Assembly (NCBI GenBank): GCA_028285625.1
Contig: JANQOX010000005.1
Location: 682,001 to 746,000, forward strand
Direction of reading: 5' to 3'
DNA from: Myxococcota bacterium
Lineage (GTDB): Bacteria > Myxococcota_A > UBA9160 > UBA6930
DNA length: 64,000 nucleotides
Shown here: positions 25,356-36,967 of the stretch, piece after piece
Position numbering within the stretch: the stretch's first letter is position 1
Layout: each line of letters starts with the position of its first letter
The notes under the pieces: generated by a model
Database searches by the model: none
What the model saw: only the letters and a program-made list of their open reading frames with translations
What the model was told of the DNA's origin: nothing
Translations under genes and position numbers: made by a program

Positions 25356-25412
25356 GACCGTCGCTCCAAGGGGACCCAGCCGCAGCCCGCCCCGGCGGCC
25401 CTGCGCGCGGAT

Positions 25413-27032
25413 CTAGCCCTTCTCGATCCGCGGGTAGCCGTCCGCCGCGGCCTTCTCGAGGAACTCGCGGTAGCGGGGGGCGCCTGCGAAGTAGGCCTGG
25501 TAGCGGACCTTGCCCTCCTGGTGGCCCGCGACGTTGGCGTTGTAGCCCGTGAACCAGCCCTTGCTGCGGCGCAGCAGCAGGCCTTCTTGGACGCGCACGA
25601 CTTCCTCGACCCACTCGCGCTCGGCGTCCGGCTGGGCTTCGAGGCGGCTGTAGCCCTTGGCGAATGCGTGCTCGAGCAGTTCGGTCACCCAGTCGACGCC
25701 GCGTTCGATGGCACGGGGAAAGTTCGTCGAGCCCGAGACGCTCTGCGGCCCCGCCACCATGAGCAGGTTCGGAAACCCGTGGGTCAGCACGCCCAGGTAG
25801 GTACTCGGGCCGTCGCGCCACTTGTCGCCCAGCAACTGGCCGTCGACCCCGCGAATCTGCATCTGGTCGAAGGCGCCGGTGATGGCATCGAAGCCGGTGG
25901 CGTAGACGATCAGGTCGAGGTCGTGGTGTCCGGCGCGGGTCTGGATGCCGCCCTCGTTGATGCGCTCGATCGGCGACTCGGAGAGGTCGACCAGATGCAC
26001 GTTGTCACGGTTGTAGGCCTCGAAGTAGCGGGTCTCGAGGGGCAGGCGCTGCATGCCGAATCCATGGTCCTTCGGGATCAGCTTCTCGGCCAGGCGCGGG
26101 TCGTCGACCCGCCGCCGGATGCGGCCAGCCACGTACTCGGAGATTTCGCGGTTCGCGGCTTCGTCGAAGAAGATCTCCGGAAAGTTCCCCGAGAGGATGG
26201 CGAAGCCGGGCCTGTCGTAGAGTTGGTCCCAGAACGCGATGCGCTCTTCGCGCGAGACGTTCCAGAAGCCGCGGCGGTCCGGCGTGTGCTCGAAGCCGCC
26301 GGGTGACGCCGCGCAGTTGGCGAAGATCTCGTCGTAGCGTGCCCGGATCTCCGCCATCTCGGTCTCCGAGATCGGCGAGTTGTTGAGCGGCGTGCTCCAG
26401 TTCGGGCGGCGCTGGAACACGGTGAGCTCACCGACCCGGTCGGCAATGTCAGCGATCACCTGGATGCCGGTGGCGCCGGTTCCGATCACCCCCACCCGGC
26501 GGCCCTCGAGGGCGACCGGTTCCTTCGGCCACCAGTAGGTGTGGAAGGACTCGCCCGCGAAGTCGTCCATCCCCTCGTAGCTCGGCAGGGCCGGAACCGA
26601 GAGGACGCCGATGCCCGAGACCACGAAGCGCGCGGTGTGCGTCTCGCCGCCGGACAGGCCCAGGTGCCAGAGGCGCTCGCCCTCGTCCCACGCCAGGGTC
26701 TCGACCCGGGCGCCGAAGCGCATGTGGCGGCGCAGGTCGAACTTGTCCGCCACGTAGTTCAGGTAGCGGAGGTTCTCGGGCTGCGACGAGAAGCGCTCCT
26801 TCCAGTGCCACTCGTCGAGCAGCTCTTTCGAGAACGAATAGCCGTAGGTGTAGCTCTCCGAGTCGAAGCGCGCGCCCGGATAGCGGTTGCGGTACCAGGT
26901 GCCCCCGAGGTCGTCGTCGGCTTCGAGGGCGAGGGTGTCGACGCCGAGGTCGATCAGCCGTTTCAGCTGGTAGAGGCCGGAGACGCCGGTCCCGATGACC
27001 GCCACCTGATGGTGTCGCGTCTCCGCGCTCAC
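25413..27032 (-). CDS. Baeyer-Villiger monooxygenase
   Basis: A 539-residue class B flavin monooxygenase with FAD motif GTGVSG, fingerprint FAGESFHTYWWP (exact FxGxxxHxxxWP) and NADPH motif GTGATGIQ. The long C-terminal half (WVTELLEHAFAKGY, FTGYNANVAGHQEGKVRYQAYFAG) is that of cyclohexanone/steroid-type BVMOs that turn ketones into esters or lactones. It starts with GTG overlapping the P450 stop (GTGA), so its translation is tied to the P450. The pairing suggests hydroxylation, an alcohol-to-ketone step by another enzyme, then oxygen insertion. Confidence 0.94.
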   Translation of the reverse strand: MSAETRHHQVAVIGTGVSGLYQLKRLIDLGVDTLALEADDDLGGTWYRNRYPGARFDSESYTYGYSFSKELLDEWHWKERFSSQPENLRYLNYVADKFDLRRHMRFGARVETLAWDEGERLWHLGLSGGETHTARFVVSGIGVLSVPALPSYEGMDDFAGESFHTYWWPKEPVALEGRRVGVIGTGATGIQVIADIADRVGELTVFQRRPNWSTPLNNSPISETEMAEIRARYDEIFANCAASPGGFEHTPDRRGFWNVSREERIAFWDQLYDRPGFAILSGNFPEIFFDEAANREISEYVAGRIRRRVDDPRLAEKLIPKDHGFGMQRLPLETRYFEAYNRDNVHLVDLSESPIERINEGGIQTRAGHHDLDLIVYATGFDAITGAFDQMQIRGVDGQLLGDKWRDGPSTYLGVLTHGFPNLLMVAGPQSVSGSTNFPRAIERGVDWVTELLEHAFAKGYSRLEAQPDAEREWVEEVVRVQEGLLLRRSKGWFTGYNANVAGHQEGKVRYQAYFAGAPRYREFLEKAAADGYPRIEKG

Positions 27033-28351
27033 TTGCGCTTGATCGACACCGGGAGCTCCGTGTAGCCCCTGACGAACGACGACAGCGTGCGGCTCGGTTC
27101 GGCCTGCACCTCGATCCGCTCGAACCGCGTCAAGATCTCCTCCCAAAGGACGCGGAGCTGGAGCTCCGCGAGGCGGCTGCCCATGCAGAAGTGATTGCCG
27201 TAGCCGAACGAGAGGTGACGGGCGGCGTTGGGGCGTTCGATGTCGATCGCGTTGGCGTCGTCGAACACGTCCTCGTCGCGGTTGGCCGACACGTACCACA
27301 TCAGCAGCTGATCGTGCTTCCGGATGGCCTTGCCCCCGAGTTCGCAGTCGCCGGTGGCCGTGCGGCGCATGTAGGCCAGCGGCGTCTGCCAGCGGATGAT
27401 CTCGTGCACCATGTTCTTGATGAGGCCCGGGTCGGCGGCAAGCTTGTCGTACTGCTCGGGAAACCGGTTGAGCCCGTAGACGCTGCCCGACATGGTGTTG
27501 CGCGTGGTGTCGTTGCCTCCCACGATGAGCAGCAGCAGGTTGCCCAGGTGGTCGGCCGCGCTCATGTGCCTGGTGGCCTCGCCGTGGACGAGCATCGAGA
27601 CGAGGTCGTCGCCGGGCTGACCCTTGCGCTCTTCCCAGAGCCGCGAGAAGTAGGTGACGCACTCCATCATCTCGTCGCGCTTCTGCGTCTGCGACTCGAC
27701 CACGCCCCCCGGCTGGGGGATCGCGAACACGATGTCGGACCATCGCGTGAGCTTCCGGCGGTCCTCGAACGGAAAGTCGAAGAGCGTCGCCAGCATCGCC
27801 GTGGTCAGCTCGATCGACACGGTGTCGACCCAGTCGAACGTCTCGCCGTCGGGCAGCGCGTCGAGCACCCGGCAGGTGCGCTCGCGGATCAGCGGCTCGA
27901 GCTTGGCGAGGTTGCGGGGCGCGACTGCAGGCCGGACGGTCTTGCGCTGCTCGGTCTGCCCCGGCGGGTCCTGCGAGATGAACGGAGGCCGCGACTGCTG
28001 AAAGAACGTCGGCACGTTGGCGCCGATCGGAAATCCGAGGGTGATGCCATGAGCCGACGAGAAAGCCTTCCAGTCCGAACTCACGGTCTTGATGTCTTCG
28101 TACTTCGTGATCGACCAGTAGCGTCCAGCCGTCTCGATCTCGTTGAAGTGGATCGGGTCTTCCCGGCGCAGCCGCTCGAAGTGATCCTGCCAGCGGTCCT
28201 CCTTGAAGAGGTTCGCGTTCAGGGGGTTGATGTCCTCGAGAGCCAGTTCGCGGGCCGCGGGAACCCCGCGTCCCTTCTCGGCCTGCTCCATCTCGGGGGT
28301 TCGAAACTCTCCGGGGCTCGAGGGGCCCGGGGCCGTCGCCGTCTCGCTCAT
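27029..28351 (-). CDS. Cytochrome P450, CYP153-like
   Basis: A 440-residue bacterial P450. The oxygen-binding I helix has VGGNDTTR, the K helix EIIRW (ExxR), and the heme loop FGYGNHFCMGSRLAE with ligand C389. The stretches LAYMRRTA, GKAIRKHDQLLMWYVSANRDE and LAELQLRVLWEEIL closely follow CYP153 alkane hydroxylases, so terminal or subterminal hydroxylation of hydrocarbon chains is likely. Ferredoxin and reductase partners are not encoded nearby. It leads a P450-BVMO pair; GGAGGACAG precedes the ATG. Confidence 0.92.
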   Translation of the reverse strand: MSETATAPGPSSPGEFRTPEMEQAEKGRGVPAARELALEDINPLNANLFKEDRWQDHFERLRREDPIHFNEIETAGRYWSITKYEDIKTVSSDWKAFSSAHGITLGFPIGANVPTFFQQSRPPFISQDPPGQTEQRKTVRPAVAPRNLAKLEPLIRERTCRVLDALPDGETFDWVDTVSIELTTAMLATLFDFPFEDRRKLTRWSDIVFAIPQPGGVVESQTQKRDEMMECVTYFSRLWEERKGQPGDDLVSMLVHGEATRHMSAADHLGNLLLLIVGGNDTTRNTMSGSVYGLNRFPEQYDKLAADPGLIKNMVHEIIRWQTPLAYMRRTATGDCELGGKAIRKHDQLLMWYVSANRDEDVFDDANAIDIERPNAARHLSFGYGNHFCMGSRLAELQLRVLWEEILTRFERIEVQAEPSRTLSSFVRGYTELPVSIKRK

Positions 28352-28442
28352 CGTCTGTCCTCCGTCCGCAACCCGTCCAGGAGGAGAGATTAGGACATGA
28401 TGGGCGCCCCACGGCTGGCCGGTGCGCCCCGTTCGAGCCCGC

Positions 28443-29822
28443 TCAGGAGGGCTCCTGCGAGCCTGCTCCCTCGGCGATCACCCGCGCCTCGGGGTAGAGG
28501 GCGTAGAGGCTGGCCGAGACCAGGCACAGCACGCCGGCCACCGGCCCGACGAGCAGCACGCCCAGCGGCTCGGCCTGGGAGTTGCCGTAGCGCGTGAACA
28601 GGAAGCTCATGATCGTCGCCGAGGCGGCAAAGGCCCACTTGGTGAAGAGCCCCTGTGCGCCGTAGAACATCGCCGAACGGTTCGCCCCGGTGCGGCGCTC
28701 GTCCCGGTCGATGAGCTGTCCGATCACCACGTTCGGCAGGATCAGGAAGAGGGCGATGGCGAACCCCAGGACGAGCATCGACGTCACGACGATCCCGAGA
28801 TTTCGGGCATCGTTCGCGCCGCCGGGCACGTCGGGCTCGAGCAGGGCCAGCAGGCACATGCCGGCCCCCATCAGGGCGACCGCCCCGACCACGGTGTTCT
28901 TCGGGCCGAAGCGCGCGACCAGCCGCGGCGACAGCAGGAAGCCGACGATTGCGGAAGGAATGTTGGCGAGACCCAGCAGCGAGGCAAAGGCGAGGTCGCG
29001 CCCCAGGACCACCTCGCTCAGGTAGGGGATCAGCGGCTGGGTCATCGTGATCCCGAGGATGAACAGGATCTGGGCGCACAGGTAGATCAGGAACGGCCGG
29101 TTGCGCACGGTGAGCAGCACCGCCTGGCGTAGCGAGAGGTCGGCCGGGACCGAGCGCGGGAGCCGGCGTTCGTCGACCGCAAGGATCGGACCGAGACAGA
29201 GCAAGAACGCGAGCACCGAGAGCACGACCACGATGGCGCGCACCGCGTCCTCGCCGCTCACGCCCGCATCGCGCGCGAGGCCTACCCCGAGCTGCCAGGC
29301 GGGGCCGAGGAAGACCAGGATCGGGAAGCCCACGAGTGCAAAGAGCCGCGAGAGCGAGACGCGTTCGTCCTGGGTGCGCGCGATCTCGGGCATGAGAGCC
29401 AGGTACGGCCCGACGTAGACGGTGAAGAAGACGAAGTAGATCGCCAACAGGACGGTGAGCGCGATGAAGTTGGCCTGCGACCCCGGCTCGCCCGGGGGCC
29501 AGAAGATCAGCGCGGGCGCGACCACCATGGGGACGATCCCGTAGATCAGGAAGGAGCGGCGTCGGCCGAGCGGTGATCGCGAGCGGTCCGACCAGTGCCC
29601 CACGAAGGGGTCGGCGGCAGAGTCGACCACGCCCCCGATCAGCCGCGCCAGCCCGTACGCGGTGAAGACACCCAGGAAGATCTGGTCGCTGAGCTGCGGA
29701 ACGAGGTCGGGTGCGTCGCCGGGGGGCAGGTAGTAGTAGATGCCGATCGCCACCACGATGTGGCCGGTGATGTTGAACCCGGGGTTGCCGAGGCAGTAGG
29801 CGAGTCGCTGGGTCCACGTCAC
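28443..29822 (-). CDS. MFS carrier, GPH (MelB-like) family
   Basis: A 459-residue 12-helix transporter starting with GTG. The GPH signature is the loop 2/3 pattern DPFVGHWSDRSRSPLGRRR, plus PYLALMPEIA in the first half. Family members co-transport glycosides or other solutes with Na+ or H+. It lies 91 bp downstream of the P450 gene's start on the same strand but after the PEP-CTERM gene's opposite end, so its own promoter is likely in the 70 bp upstream. The substrate is unknown. Confidence 0.85.
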   Translation of the reverse strand: MTWTQRLAYCLGNPGFNITGHIVVAIGIYYYLPPGDAPDLVPQLSDQIFLGVFTAYGLARLIGGVVDSAADPFVGHWSDRSRSPLGRRRSFLIYGIVPMVVAPALIFWPPGEPGSQANFIALTVLLAIYFVFFTVYVGPYLALMPEIARTQDERVSLSRLFALVGFPILVFLGPAWQLGVGLARDAGVSGEDAVRAIVVVLSVLAFLLCLGPILAVDERRLPRSVPADLSLRQAVLLTVRNRPFLIYLCAQILFILGITMTQPLIPYLSEVVLGRDLAFASLLGLANIPSAIVGFLLSPRLVARFGPKNTVVGAVALMGAGMCLLALLEPDVPGGANDARNLGIVVTSMLVLGFAIALFLILPNVVIGQLIDRDERRTGANRSAMFYGAQGLFTKWAFAASATIMSFLFTRYGNSQAEPLGVLLVGPVAGVLCLVSASLYALYPEARVIAEGAGSQEPS

Positions 29823-29892
29823 GCGTTCTGCCCCCCGACCCTACCGGCCCGGAGACCTTGGGGGGGAGAATCGGCGAGGCCGCGCGACGCGC

Positions 29893-30528
29893 TCAGGCCC
29901 GTCGTAGGCGGGCGCCCAGCGAGAGGAGGGCGCTCGCGGCGAGAAGCGCGGCCGCGGGCTCCGGCACGGTGAGCGACAGCAGGTCGAACGCCGCGCCCGA
30001 GGTCGCGCCGGTCTTGTCCCGGAACAGAAGCTCGATGCGATCGGTATTGGCTCCGCCGTCGTCGAGCGGCGTCACCGGGGGCGGCACGAGCAGTAGCGCG
30101 TTCGAGCCCCCGAGGAAGTCGCCGTTCACGCTGAGCTTGAAACGCGAGAGCTGGTTGTCGCCCACAGCGCGGCTCCTGAGGCCGTCGATCCGGTCGACGA
30201 CCACCTGATAGAAGTTGTTCGCGGGGATCGGCGTGACGAGAATGTCGCCACCGAACCCGGCTCCGGTGTAGCGACCGCGGTCGAGATCGAAGCGGAGCCG
30301 TGTGACCCCCGGGAAGAACCCCACGCCCGGGGTGGTCGACTCGAAGGAGTACCGGCCGCGCAGGATGTCGCCGACCCGAAAGAGCGGGCCCACGGTGCCG
30401 TCGGGGGAGTCGTTGCCACTGCCGTTGTACTGCGCCTCGAACTCGAAGCGGATCGACACTGCCGCCGCGGGCGCGCCGACGAGGAGCACCGCCATCGACA
30501 CGAGGAGGGCGGTCCTGGCGGTGGGCAT
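29893..30528 (-). CDS. PEP-CTERM sorting-domain protein
   Basis: A 211-residue exported protein with an N-terminal signal (ALLVSMAVLLVGAPAAA) and a C-terminal VPEP motif at residue 188, hydrophobic stretch and basic tail LRRA, the PEP-CTERM arrangement. Exosortase/archaeosortase cuts such tails and passes the protein to the cell surface or matrix. The body is beta-rich (repeated GxxxFxFD strands) with no enzyme motif. No exosortase gene is in this window. GGGAGCC precedes the ATG. Confidence 0.88.
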   Translation of the reverse strand: MPTARTALLVSMAVLLVGAPAAAVSIRFEFEAQYNGSGNDSPDGTVGPLFRVGDILRGRYSFESTTPGVGFFPGVTRLRFDLDRGRYTGAGFGGDILVTPIPANNFYQVVVDRIDGLRSRAVGDNQLSRFKLSVNGDFLGGSNALLLVPPPVTPLDDGGANTDRIELLFRDKTGATSGAAFDLLSLTVPEPAAALLAASALLSLGARLRRA

Positions 30529-30687
30529 GGAGGCTCCCTAGCTGGTTTCCAGTAGGGGAGGTGGCCTCGCAGGTGCGGAAGTGGCACCGGGCCCATCAGA
30601 ATCTCGCCACCGTACGGACGTCGAAGCCGTCCGATGGCTCCGTGCCCGGTTGCTAGGATCGCGGGTCAGCGAAAACAAGGTTCCGCC

Positions 30688-31122
30688 ATGCCTCAACCCA
30701 ACGCCGACGAGAGAGCCGCCGAAGAGCTTTCGCGGCACGGGCTTCGCGCCACCCGCCAGCGCATCGCGGTGCTTCGGCTGCTGCGCCGTGTGCAGAGCCA
30801 CCCGACCCCTGCTGAGGTCCACGCACGCCTGCCCTCGGGGCTCGAGAACGTGAGCCAGAAGACCGTCTACGAGGTGCTGGATGCCCTGGTCGAAGCGGGG
30901 CTCGCATCTCGCGTCACGTCGGTCGGCGGCGCCTATCGATACGAAGCTCGGAAGGAGCCGCACTACCACGCCACGTGTCGTATCTGCGGCCGGTTGCACG
31001 ACGTTCCGGCCACCTCGAACTCGCAGATTCGTGGGCGTGCCGACCTTCCCGAGGGCTTCCAGGTCGAGAAGATCGACGTGACGATCCGCGGCGTGTGCAT
31101 GCGCTGCCGGAACGAGGTCTGA
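30688..31122 (+). CDS. perR: Fur-family regulator, PerR-like
   Basis: A 144-residue Fur-superfamily repressor. It has the winged helix (RQRIAVLRLLRR, SQKTVYEVLDALVEAG), regulatory-site histidines in PHYHA (H92, H94) and two CxxC zinc pairs, C97/C100 and C137/C140, both present as in PerR. Sensing peroxide by iron-catalysed His oxidation is the known mechanism. It sits directly upstream of katG with a perfect 23-bp dyad in between, strong context for a peroxide regulon. The ATG at 30688 is preferred because the in-frame extension to 30634 is not conserved-looking; Fur or Zur identity cannot be fully excluded. Confidence 0.82.
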   Translation: MPQPNADERAAEELSRHGLRATRQRIAVLRLLRRVQSHPTPAEVHARLPSGLENVSQKTVYEVLDALVEAGLASRVTSVGGAYRYEARKEPHYHATCRICGRLHDVPATSNSQIRGRADLPEGFQVEKIDVTIRGVCMRCRNEV

Positions 31123-31150
31123 AGAGGCCCGCGAGGTCCGAGTCCGGTGA

Positions 31151-33508
<2,358 letters not shown>

Positions 33509-33525
33509 GGGCCGAGTGCGACGCG

Positions 33526-34485
33526 CTATCGCACTGGCACCATCAGATCGAACAACGGCTCCGCGCGAAAGACGAGCCGGTTCAGCCCGCGGCGGTGGCG
33601 TGCACGCCGCCGCTCGCGGGCGGGTAGGGCCGGGGGCGGCTCGTCCCAGCGAATGGCGGCGAGGCCCGGGAGCCAGCCGCGTTCGACGCAGCCCTCCAGC
33701 GAGAAGACGTAGAGCTCGTTGCTATGGGCGGCCGCCGCACGCAGGTCTTCGTCCAGGGCCTCCCAGGTGAGCCAGTGGTTGCGGGCCTCGGGCTCGTTCT
33801 GGTTGACGCCGCCTCCCGTCACGCCGAGGGCGATGCACTGCGCGTCGCGAAAGTAGGCGCGTGCACCCGCGCGGCCCAGGTAGGTCGCGTAGAGCATGGG
33901 GACTTCAGCGTCGACGGCGACGTCCACCAGGCCCAGGCAGCGCCGCAGAAGGGTGGTGCCCGCTGCGCGCTCGTCGAGCAGGTGCGGAAAGTGGTAGGCC
34001 TCGACGCTCCGGCCGCTCGCTTGGATCTCGGTCACGAGTTCGTCGTAGGCCCGCTCTGCGCCCCGCACCTGCTCGCGGGTGCGTCGTCGGCGCAGCATCG
34101 ACCAGAGCGCGCGCCGGCGATTGCGAAGCACGCCCTGGGACTCCGACCTTGGGAACTCGATGTCGAGGCCCACCCGCTGGAGCATCAGGCCCTCGCGCTC
34201 GGCCCAGGCCCGGGTCTCGAGCCAGCGCTCGCGCGCCCGGTCGGTGTTGTCGGCGTTCAGCCAGTAGCCCTCGGCCACGTCGAGCAGCAGCCACGCCGTC
34301 GTCGGCACGCCCTCGGCCTCGAGCTGCCGCACGCACGCTGCGCGCTGGGGCGTGAGGTCGACGAGGCCCATCGAGACCGCACAGCCGTTTTCCGCCAGGA
34401 ACGGGATCACCTCCGGCCGCGCGAGCAGCGCATCGAGCTCGGCCGCCGGCAGCTCGACGAAGAAGGTGAGGTGCGGGTTCGTCAT
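33526..34485 (-). CDS. Protein of unknown function, possible TIM-barrel fold
   Basis: A 319-residue soluble protein I do not recognise. It has alternating beta/alpha texture with VPTTAWLLLDVAEGYWLNADN and RVGLDIEFPRSESQG, where acidic residues end strands as in glycoside-hydrolase-like or xylose-isomerase-like barrels, then ATYLGRAGARAYFRD and a final VTGGGVNQNEP. No signal peptide or helix-turn-helix is seen. It converges on katG (17 bp between stops) and diverges from a TetR gene across an 82-bp promoter region. The product is clearly a real gene by codon texture; its role is open. Confidence 0.7.
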   Translation of the reverse strand: MTNPHLTFFVELPAAELDALLARPEVIPFLAENGCAVSMGLVDLTPQRAACVRQLEAEGVPTTAWLLLDVAEGYWLNADNTDRARERWLETRAWAEREGLMLQRVGLDIEFPRSESQGVLRNRRRALWSMLRRRRTREQVRGAERAYDELVTEIQASGRSVEAYHFPHLLDERAAGTTLLRRCLGLVDVAVDAEVPMLYATYLGRAGARAYFRDAQCIALGVTGGGVNQNEPEARNHWLTWEALDEDLRAAAAHSNELYVFSLEGCVERGWLPGLAAIRWDEPPPALPARERRRARHRRGLNRLVFRAEPLFDLMVPVR

Positions 34486-34531
34486 CGAGGGGATGTTGGC
34501 GAACCCGAGGAGGATCGGCAGATTCCAGGGT

Positions 34532-34566
34532 TGGACAAATTGGGCATGAGATGTAAAATTCGTCTC
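34532..34566 (+). promoter_or_regulatory. Sigma70-like promoter with dyad at the TetR start
   Basis: TGGACA (34532-34537), 16 bp, TAAAAT (34554-34559). The expected transcription start is within 1-3 bp of the ATG at 34568, so the mRNA would be leaderless; no Shine-Dalgarno sequence is present. GAGA (34548-34551) and TCTC (34563-34566) form a weak dyad over the -10, a possible operator. Confidence 0.55.
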
Positions 34567-34567
34567 G

Positions 34568-35212
34568 ATGTCAGGTGCAGCGCACGCAGCCGACCCGAGC
34601 CAGGAGGCCGAGGTGCAGACCGCCGTCCTCGAGGTGTTCGGCGACTTCGGGTTCCGGCGGGCGTCGATGGCCCTGCTGGCCGAGGCGATGGGGGTGTCCC
34701 GGCAGACCCTCTACAACCGCTTCGAGAGCAAGGAGGCCATCCTCGACTGGGCGGTCGACGGTCTCATCGCCGAGCTTCGCCGCCGCGCGGTGGCTTGCCT
34801 GGCCGAGCGCGAGGCGTCGACCGCCCAGGCCCTCCAGGATGCGTTCTCGCAGTGGCTCGGTCCGATCGTGCCGCTGCTCCGGGGCACGCGTCACGGCGCC
34901 GAGATGATGGAGTTCACGTCCGACGCCCGCCGGCGCAAGACGGCAGACCCGCTCGAGGGGATCCGCACGCCGCTCCGGGACTTCCTTCTCGAGCGGGGCA
35001 TCCGTGCCACGCCGAGCGAGGCCGAAGACCTGAGCTTCGCGCTGATCGTCGCCGGCAAGGGCCTGCTCCTCACGAGCGCCGATGTCGCCGGGCTCGAACA
35101 GGGCATGGCGCGCGTGATCGCCGGCATGGGCCTTCACGAACCCAAGGCGGCGCGTCGTCCGCGCCGACCCAGACAGCCTTCACGCACCAGGAACCGGCGC
35201 GGCTCGGCCTAG
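34568..35212 (+). CDS. TetR-family regulator
   Basis: A 214-residue TetR protein with DNA-binding helices VLEVFGDFGFRRASMALLAEAMGVSRQTLYNRFESKEAILDW (about 20-60) and a divergent ligand domain; the tail is unusually basic (ARRPRRPRQPSRTRNRR). The promoter is so close that translation is probably leaderless. An SDR gene follows 35 bp downstream on the same strand, the likely target and partner. Confidence 0.9.
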   Translation: MSGAAHAADPSQEAEVQTAVLEVFGDFGFRRASMALLAEAMGVSRQTLYNRFESKEAILDWAVDGLIAELRRRAVACLAEREASTAQALQDAFSQWLGPIVPLLRGTRHGAEMMEFTSDARRRKTADPLEGIRTPLRDFLLERGIRATPSEAEDLSFALIVAGKGLLLTSADVAGLEQGMARVIAGMGLHEPKAARRPRRPRQPSRTRNRRGSA

Positions 35213-35247
35213 GGCCGCACCTGCACACCCAACCAGGAGACTCGACC

Positions 35248-36084
35248 ATGACCCGAAAGACCGTTCTCATCACCGGCTGCTCGACAGGCTTCGGCAAGCT
35301 CACGGCCCGGACCTTTCACGAAAAGGGCTGGAACGTGGTTGCGACCATGCGTACGCCCGAGAAGGAGACCGACCTCACGCAGCTCGACGACGTGCTGGTG
35401 ACGCGCCTCGACGTCACCGACACCGCGAGCATCCAGCAGGCCGTGGACGCCGCGCTCGAGCGCTTCGGCGCGATCCACGCAATCGTGAACAACGCGGCGC
35501 GGGGCGGCTACGCGCTTCTCGAGCAGTCGAGCGACGAGATGACGCGTGCCATGTACGAGACCAACGTGTTCGGCACGATGAACGTCTGCCGCGCGGTGCT
35601 GCCCCACCTGCGGCGCCAGGGCGAAGGCACCATCATCAACGTCACGTCCATGGCCGGCATGGTCGGCCTGCCGCTCGAGACGAGCTACTGCGGGACGAAG
35701 CACGCCGTCGAGGGGATGACGGAAGGGCTCGCGTTCGAGCTCAAGCCCCTCGGGCTGAAGGCCTGTACCGTGGCTCCCGGCGCGTACCTTCGGACCGACT
35801 TCTCGAGCAACGCCAACGACGCCGACTTCACCCGGGGCAGCGAGGACCTCGTGACCTACGCCAAGAGCCTGCGCGAGCACTTTCAGAGCTCGATCACTGC
35901 CGAGGGCGGCGACACCGCCGACCCCCAGGAGGTGGCGGACCTGATCTACGCCTGCGCGACCGAGGATCGTCCCGTGCACAACCCGGTCGGAAGCGACGCC
36001 CAGATGATCATGGGGATGATCGGCGCGCCGCCGCGTCAGGCGTTTCTCGACATGGCCGAGCCGCTACTGCTCCCGGCTTCCTAG
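35248..36084 (+). CDS. Short-chain dehydrogenase/reductase
   Basis: A 278-residue SDR with NAD(P) motif TGCSTGFG (8-15), NNAA, catalytic Ser in NVTSMAG and YCGTK (Y/K). The 'CSTGFG' start and the extended substrate region [25 protein letters not shown] place it with classical retinol/ketone-type SDRs. The ATG has AGGAGA 7 bp before it. It is followed by a very strong hairpin, so it probably ends the TetR-SDR transcript. Confidence 0.9.
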   Translation: MTRKTVLITGCSTGFGKLTARTFHEKGWNVVATMRTPEKETDLTQLDDVLVTRLDVTDTASIQQAVDAALERFGAIHAIVNNAARGGYALLEQSSDEMTRAMYETNVFGTMNVCRAVLPHLRRQGEGTIINVTSMAGMVGLPLETSYCGTKHAVEGMTEGLAFELKPLGLKACTVAPGAYLRTDFSSNANDADFTRGSEDLVTYAKSLREHFQSSITAEGGDTADPQEVADLIYACATEDRPVHNPVGSDAQMIMGMIGAPPRQAFLDMAEPLLLPAS

Positions 36085-36102
36085 GCGGGTCACCACGCCG
36101 AA

Positions 36103-36136
36103 CGATGCGGCCCGGGCTCGCGCCCGGGCCGCATCG
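36103..36136. terminator. 15-bp perfect GC hairpin between two SDR genes
   Basis: Arms 36103-36117 and 36122-36136 are perfectly complementary around the loop TCGC. It starts 19 bp after the first SDR stop and ends 25 bp before the second SDR start. No U-tract follows, as with the hairpin at 7595-7629; termination is likely but an attenuator or RNA-stability role is possible. Confidence 0.65.
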
Positions 36137-36161
36137 AACGTCACGAGGGGAGGGCGCGGGA

Positions 36162-36911
36162 GTGCTCCAAGGAATGATCGCGGTCGTCACGGGCGCAGCC
36201 TCGGGGATCGGGCGCGCGTGTGCGACGCGCCTGGCCGAAGACGGGGCAGACGTCGCCGTCCTCGACATCGATGACGAGGGGCTGGCGGGAACGGCGAAGC
36301 TCGTCGAGGCCACCGGCAGGCGGTGCCTTCCGGTGCCGCTCGATCTGCTCGACCGCGACGCGATCGAAGCGGCCTTCGATCGCGTCCGTTCCCAGTTCGG
36401 CACGGTCTCCATCCTGCACAACAACGCGGGGGGGAGCCTTCGCGCCGGCATCCGGACGTTTCCGAAGGCCGACGCCGACCAGTGGGACTACATGCTCGGG
36501 CTGAACCTGCGCCAGGTGGCGGACTGCACCCGCCAGGTCGTGAACGACATGATCCAGGCCCGCTACGGCCGGATCATCAACACGTCGTCGGAGATGGCCT
36601 TTCGGACGAACTTCGGGATGACCGACTACTCGACGGCCAAAGCGGGGCTGCTCGGCTTCACGCGCTCACTCGCCAACGAACTCGGCCGGTACCAGATCAC
36701 GGTCAACGCCGTCTGCCCCGGCGTCACGCGAACGCCGCTGTCGGAGCAGGCGTTGAAGGGCCGTCTCGAGGAGACCCTCGCGGAGATCCCGCTCGGACGA
36801 CTCGCCGAGCCCGAAGAGATCGCCCACGCGGTCTCGTTCTTCGCGAGCCCTGGGGCCGGCTACGTGACGGGCGAGTCCCTGCTGGTGACGGGCGGGCGAA
36901 CCATGCACTGA
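36162..36911 (+). CDS. Short-chain dehydrogenase/reductase, FabG-like
   Basis: A 249-residue SDR with TGAASGIG (9-16), NNAGG, catalytic Ser in NTSSEMAF and YSTAK. The C-terminal [33 protein letters not shown] is the FabG-like ending. The GTG at 36162 is chosen for the GAGGGGAGGG site upstream; the ATG at 36174 has no usable spacing and the in-frame ATG at 36105 lies inside the hairpin. A second TetR gene follows 56 bp downstream. Confidence 0.88.
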   Translation: MLQGMIAVVTGAASGIGRACATRLAEDGADVAVLDIDDEGLAGTAKLVEATGRRCLPVPLDLLDRDAIEAAFDRVRSQFGTVSILHNNAGGSLRAGIRTFPKADADQWDYMLGLNLRQVADCTRQVVNDMIQARYGRIINTSSEMAFRTNFGMTDYSTAKAGLLGFTRSLANELGRYQITVNAVCPGVTRTPLSEQALKGRLEETLAEIPLGRLAEPEEIAHAVSFFASPGAGYVTGESLLVTGGRTMH

Positions 36912-36930
36912 AGGGCGAGGCCCGGCCGGG

Positions 36931-36966
36931 TTGGCGCCGATCCCAAAAGGGAGTAATACTCCTTTT
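36931..36966 (+). promoter_or_regulatory. Promoter/operator overlapping the start of the second TetR gene
   Basis: TTGGCG (36931-36936), 17 bp, TAATAC (36954-36959). The dyad GGAGTA-A-TACTCC (36950-36962), extended by AAAA and TTTT flanks, covers the -10 and ends 5 bp before the GTG at 36968. The predicted RNA start is within a few bases of the GTG, again leaderless. Confidence 0.6.
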
Positions 36967-36967
36967 C

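Noticed and set aside
25413-28412. A 999-residue protein fused to the BVMO
   Set aside because: The upstream part is the P450 gene read in another frame; the real BVMO starts at the GTG overlapping the P450 stop.
25413-29822. P450/BVMO/MFS region as a natural-product biosynthetic cluster
   Set aside because: No PKS, NRPS, terpene cyclase or tailoring set is present; catabolism explains the genes better.
33724-35247. N-terminal extension of the SDR at 35248
   Set aside because: It runs through a TetR gene and an antisense gene; the SDR Rossmann motif begins 8 residues after the ATG at 35248, which has a good ribosome site.
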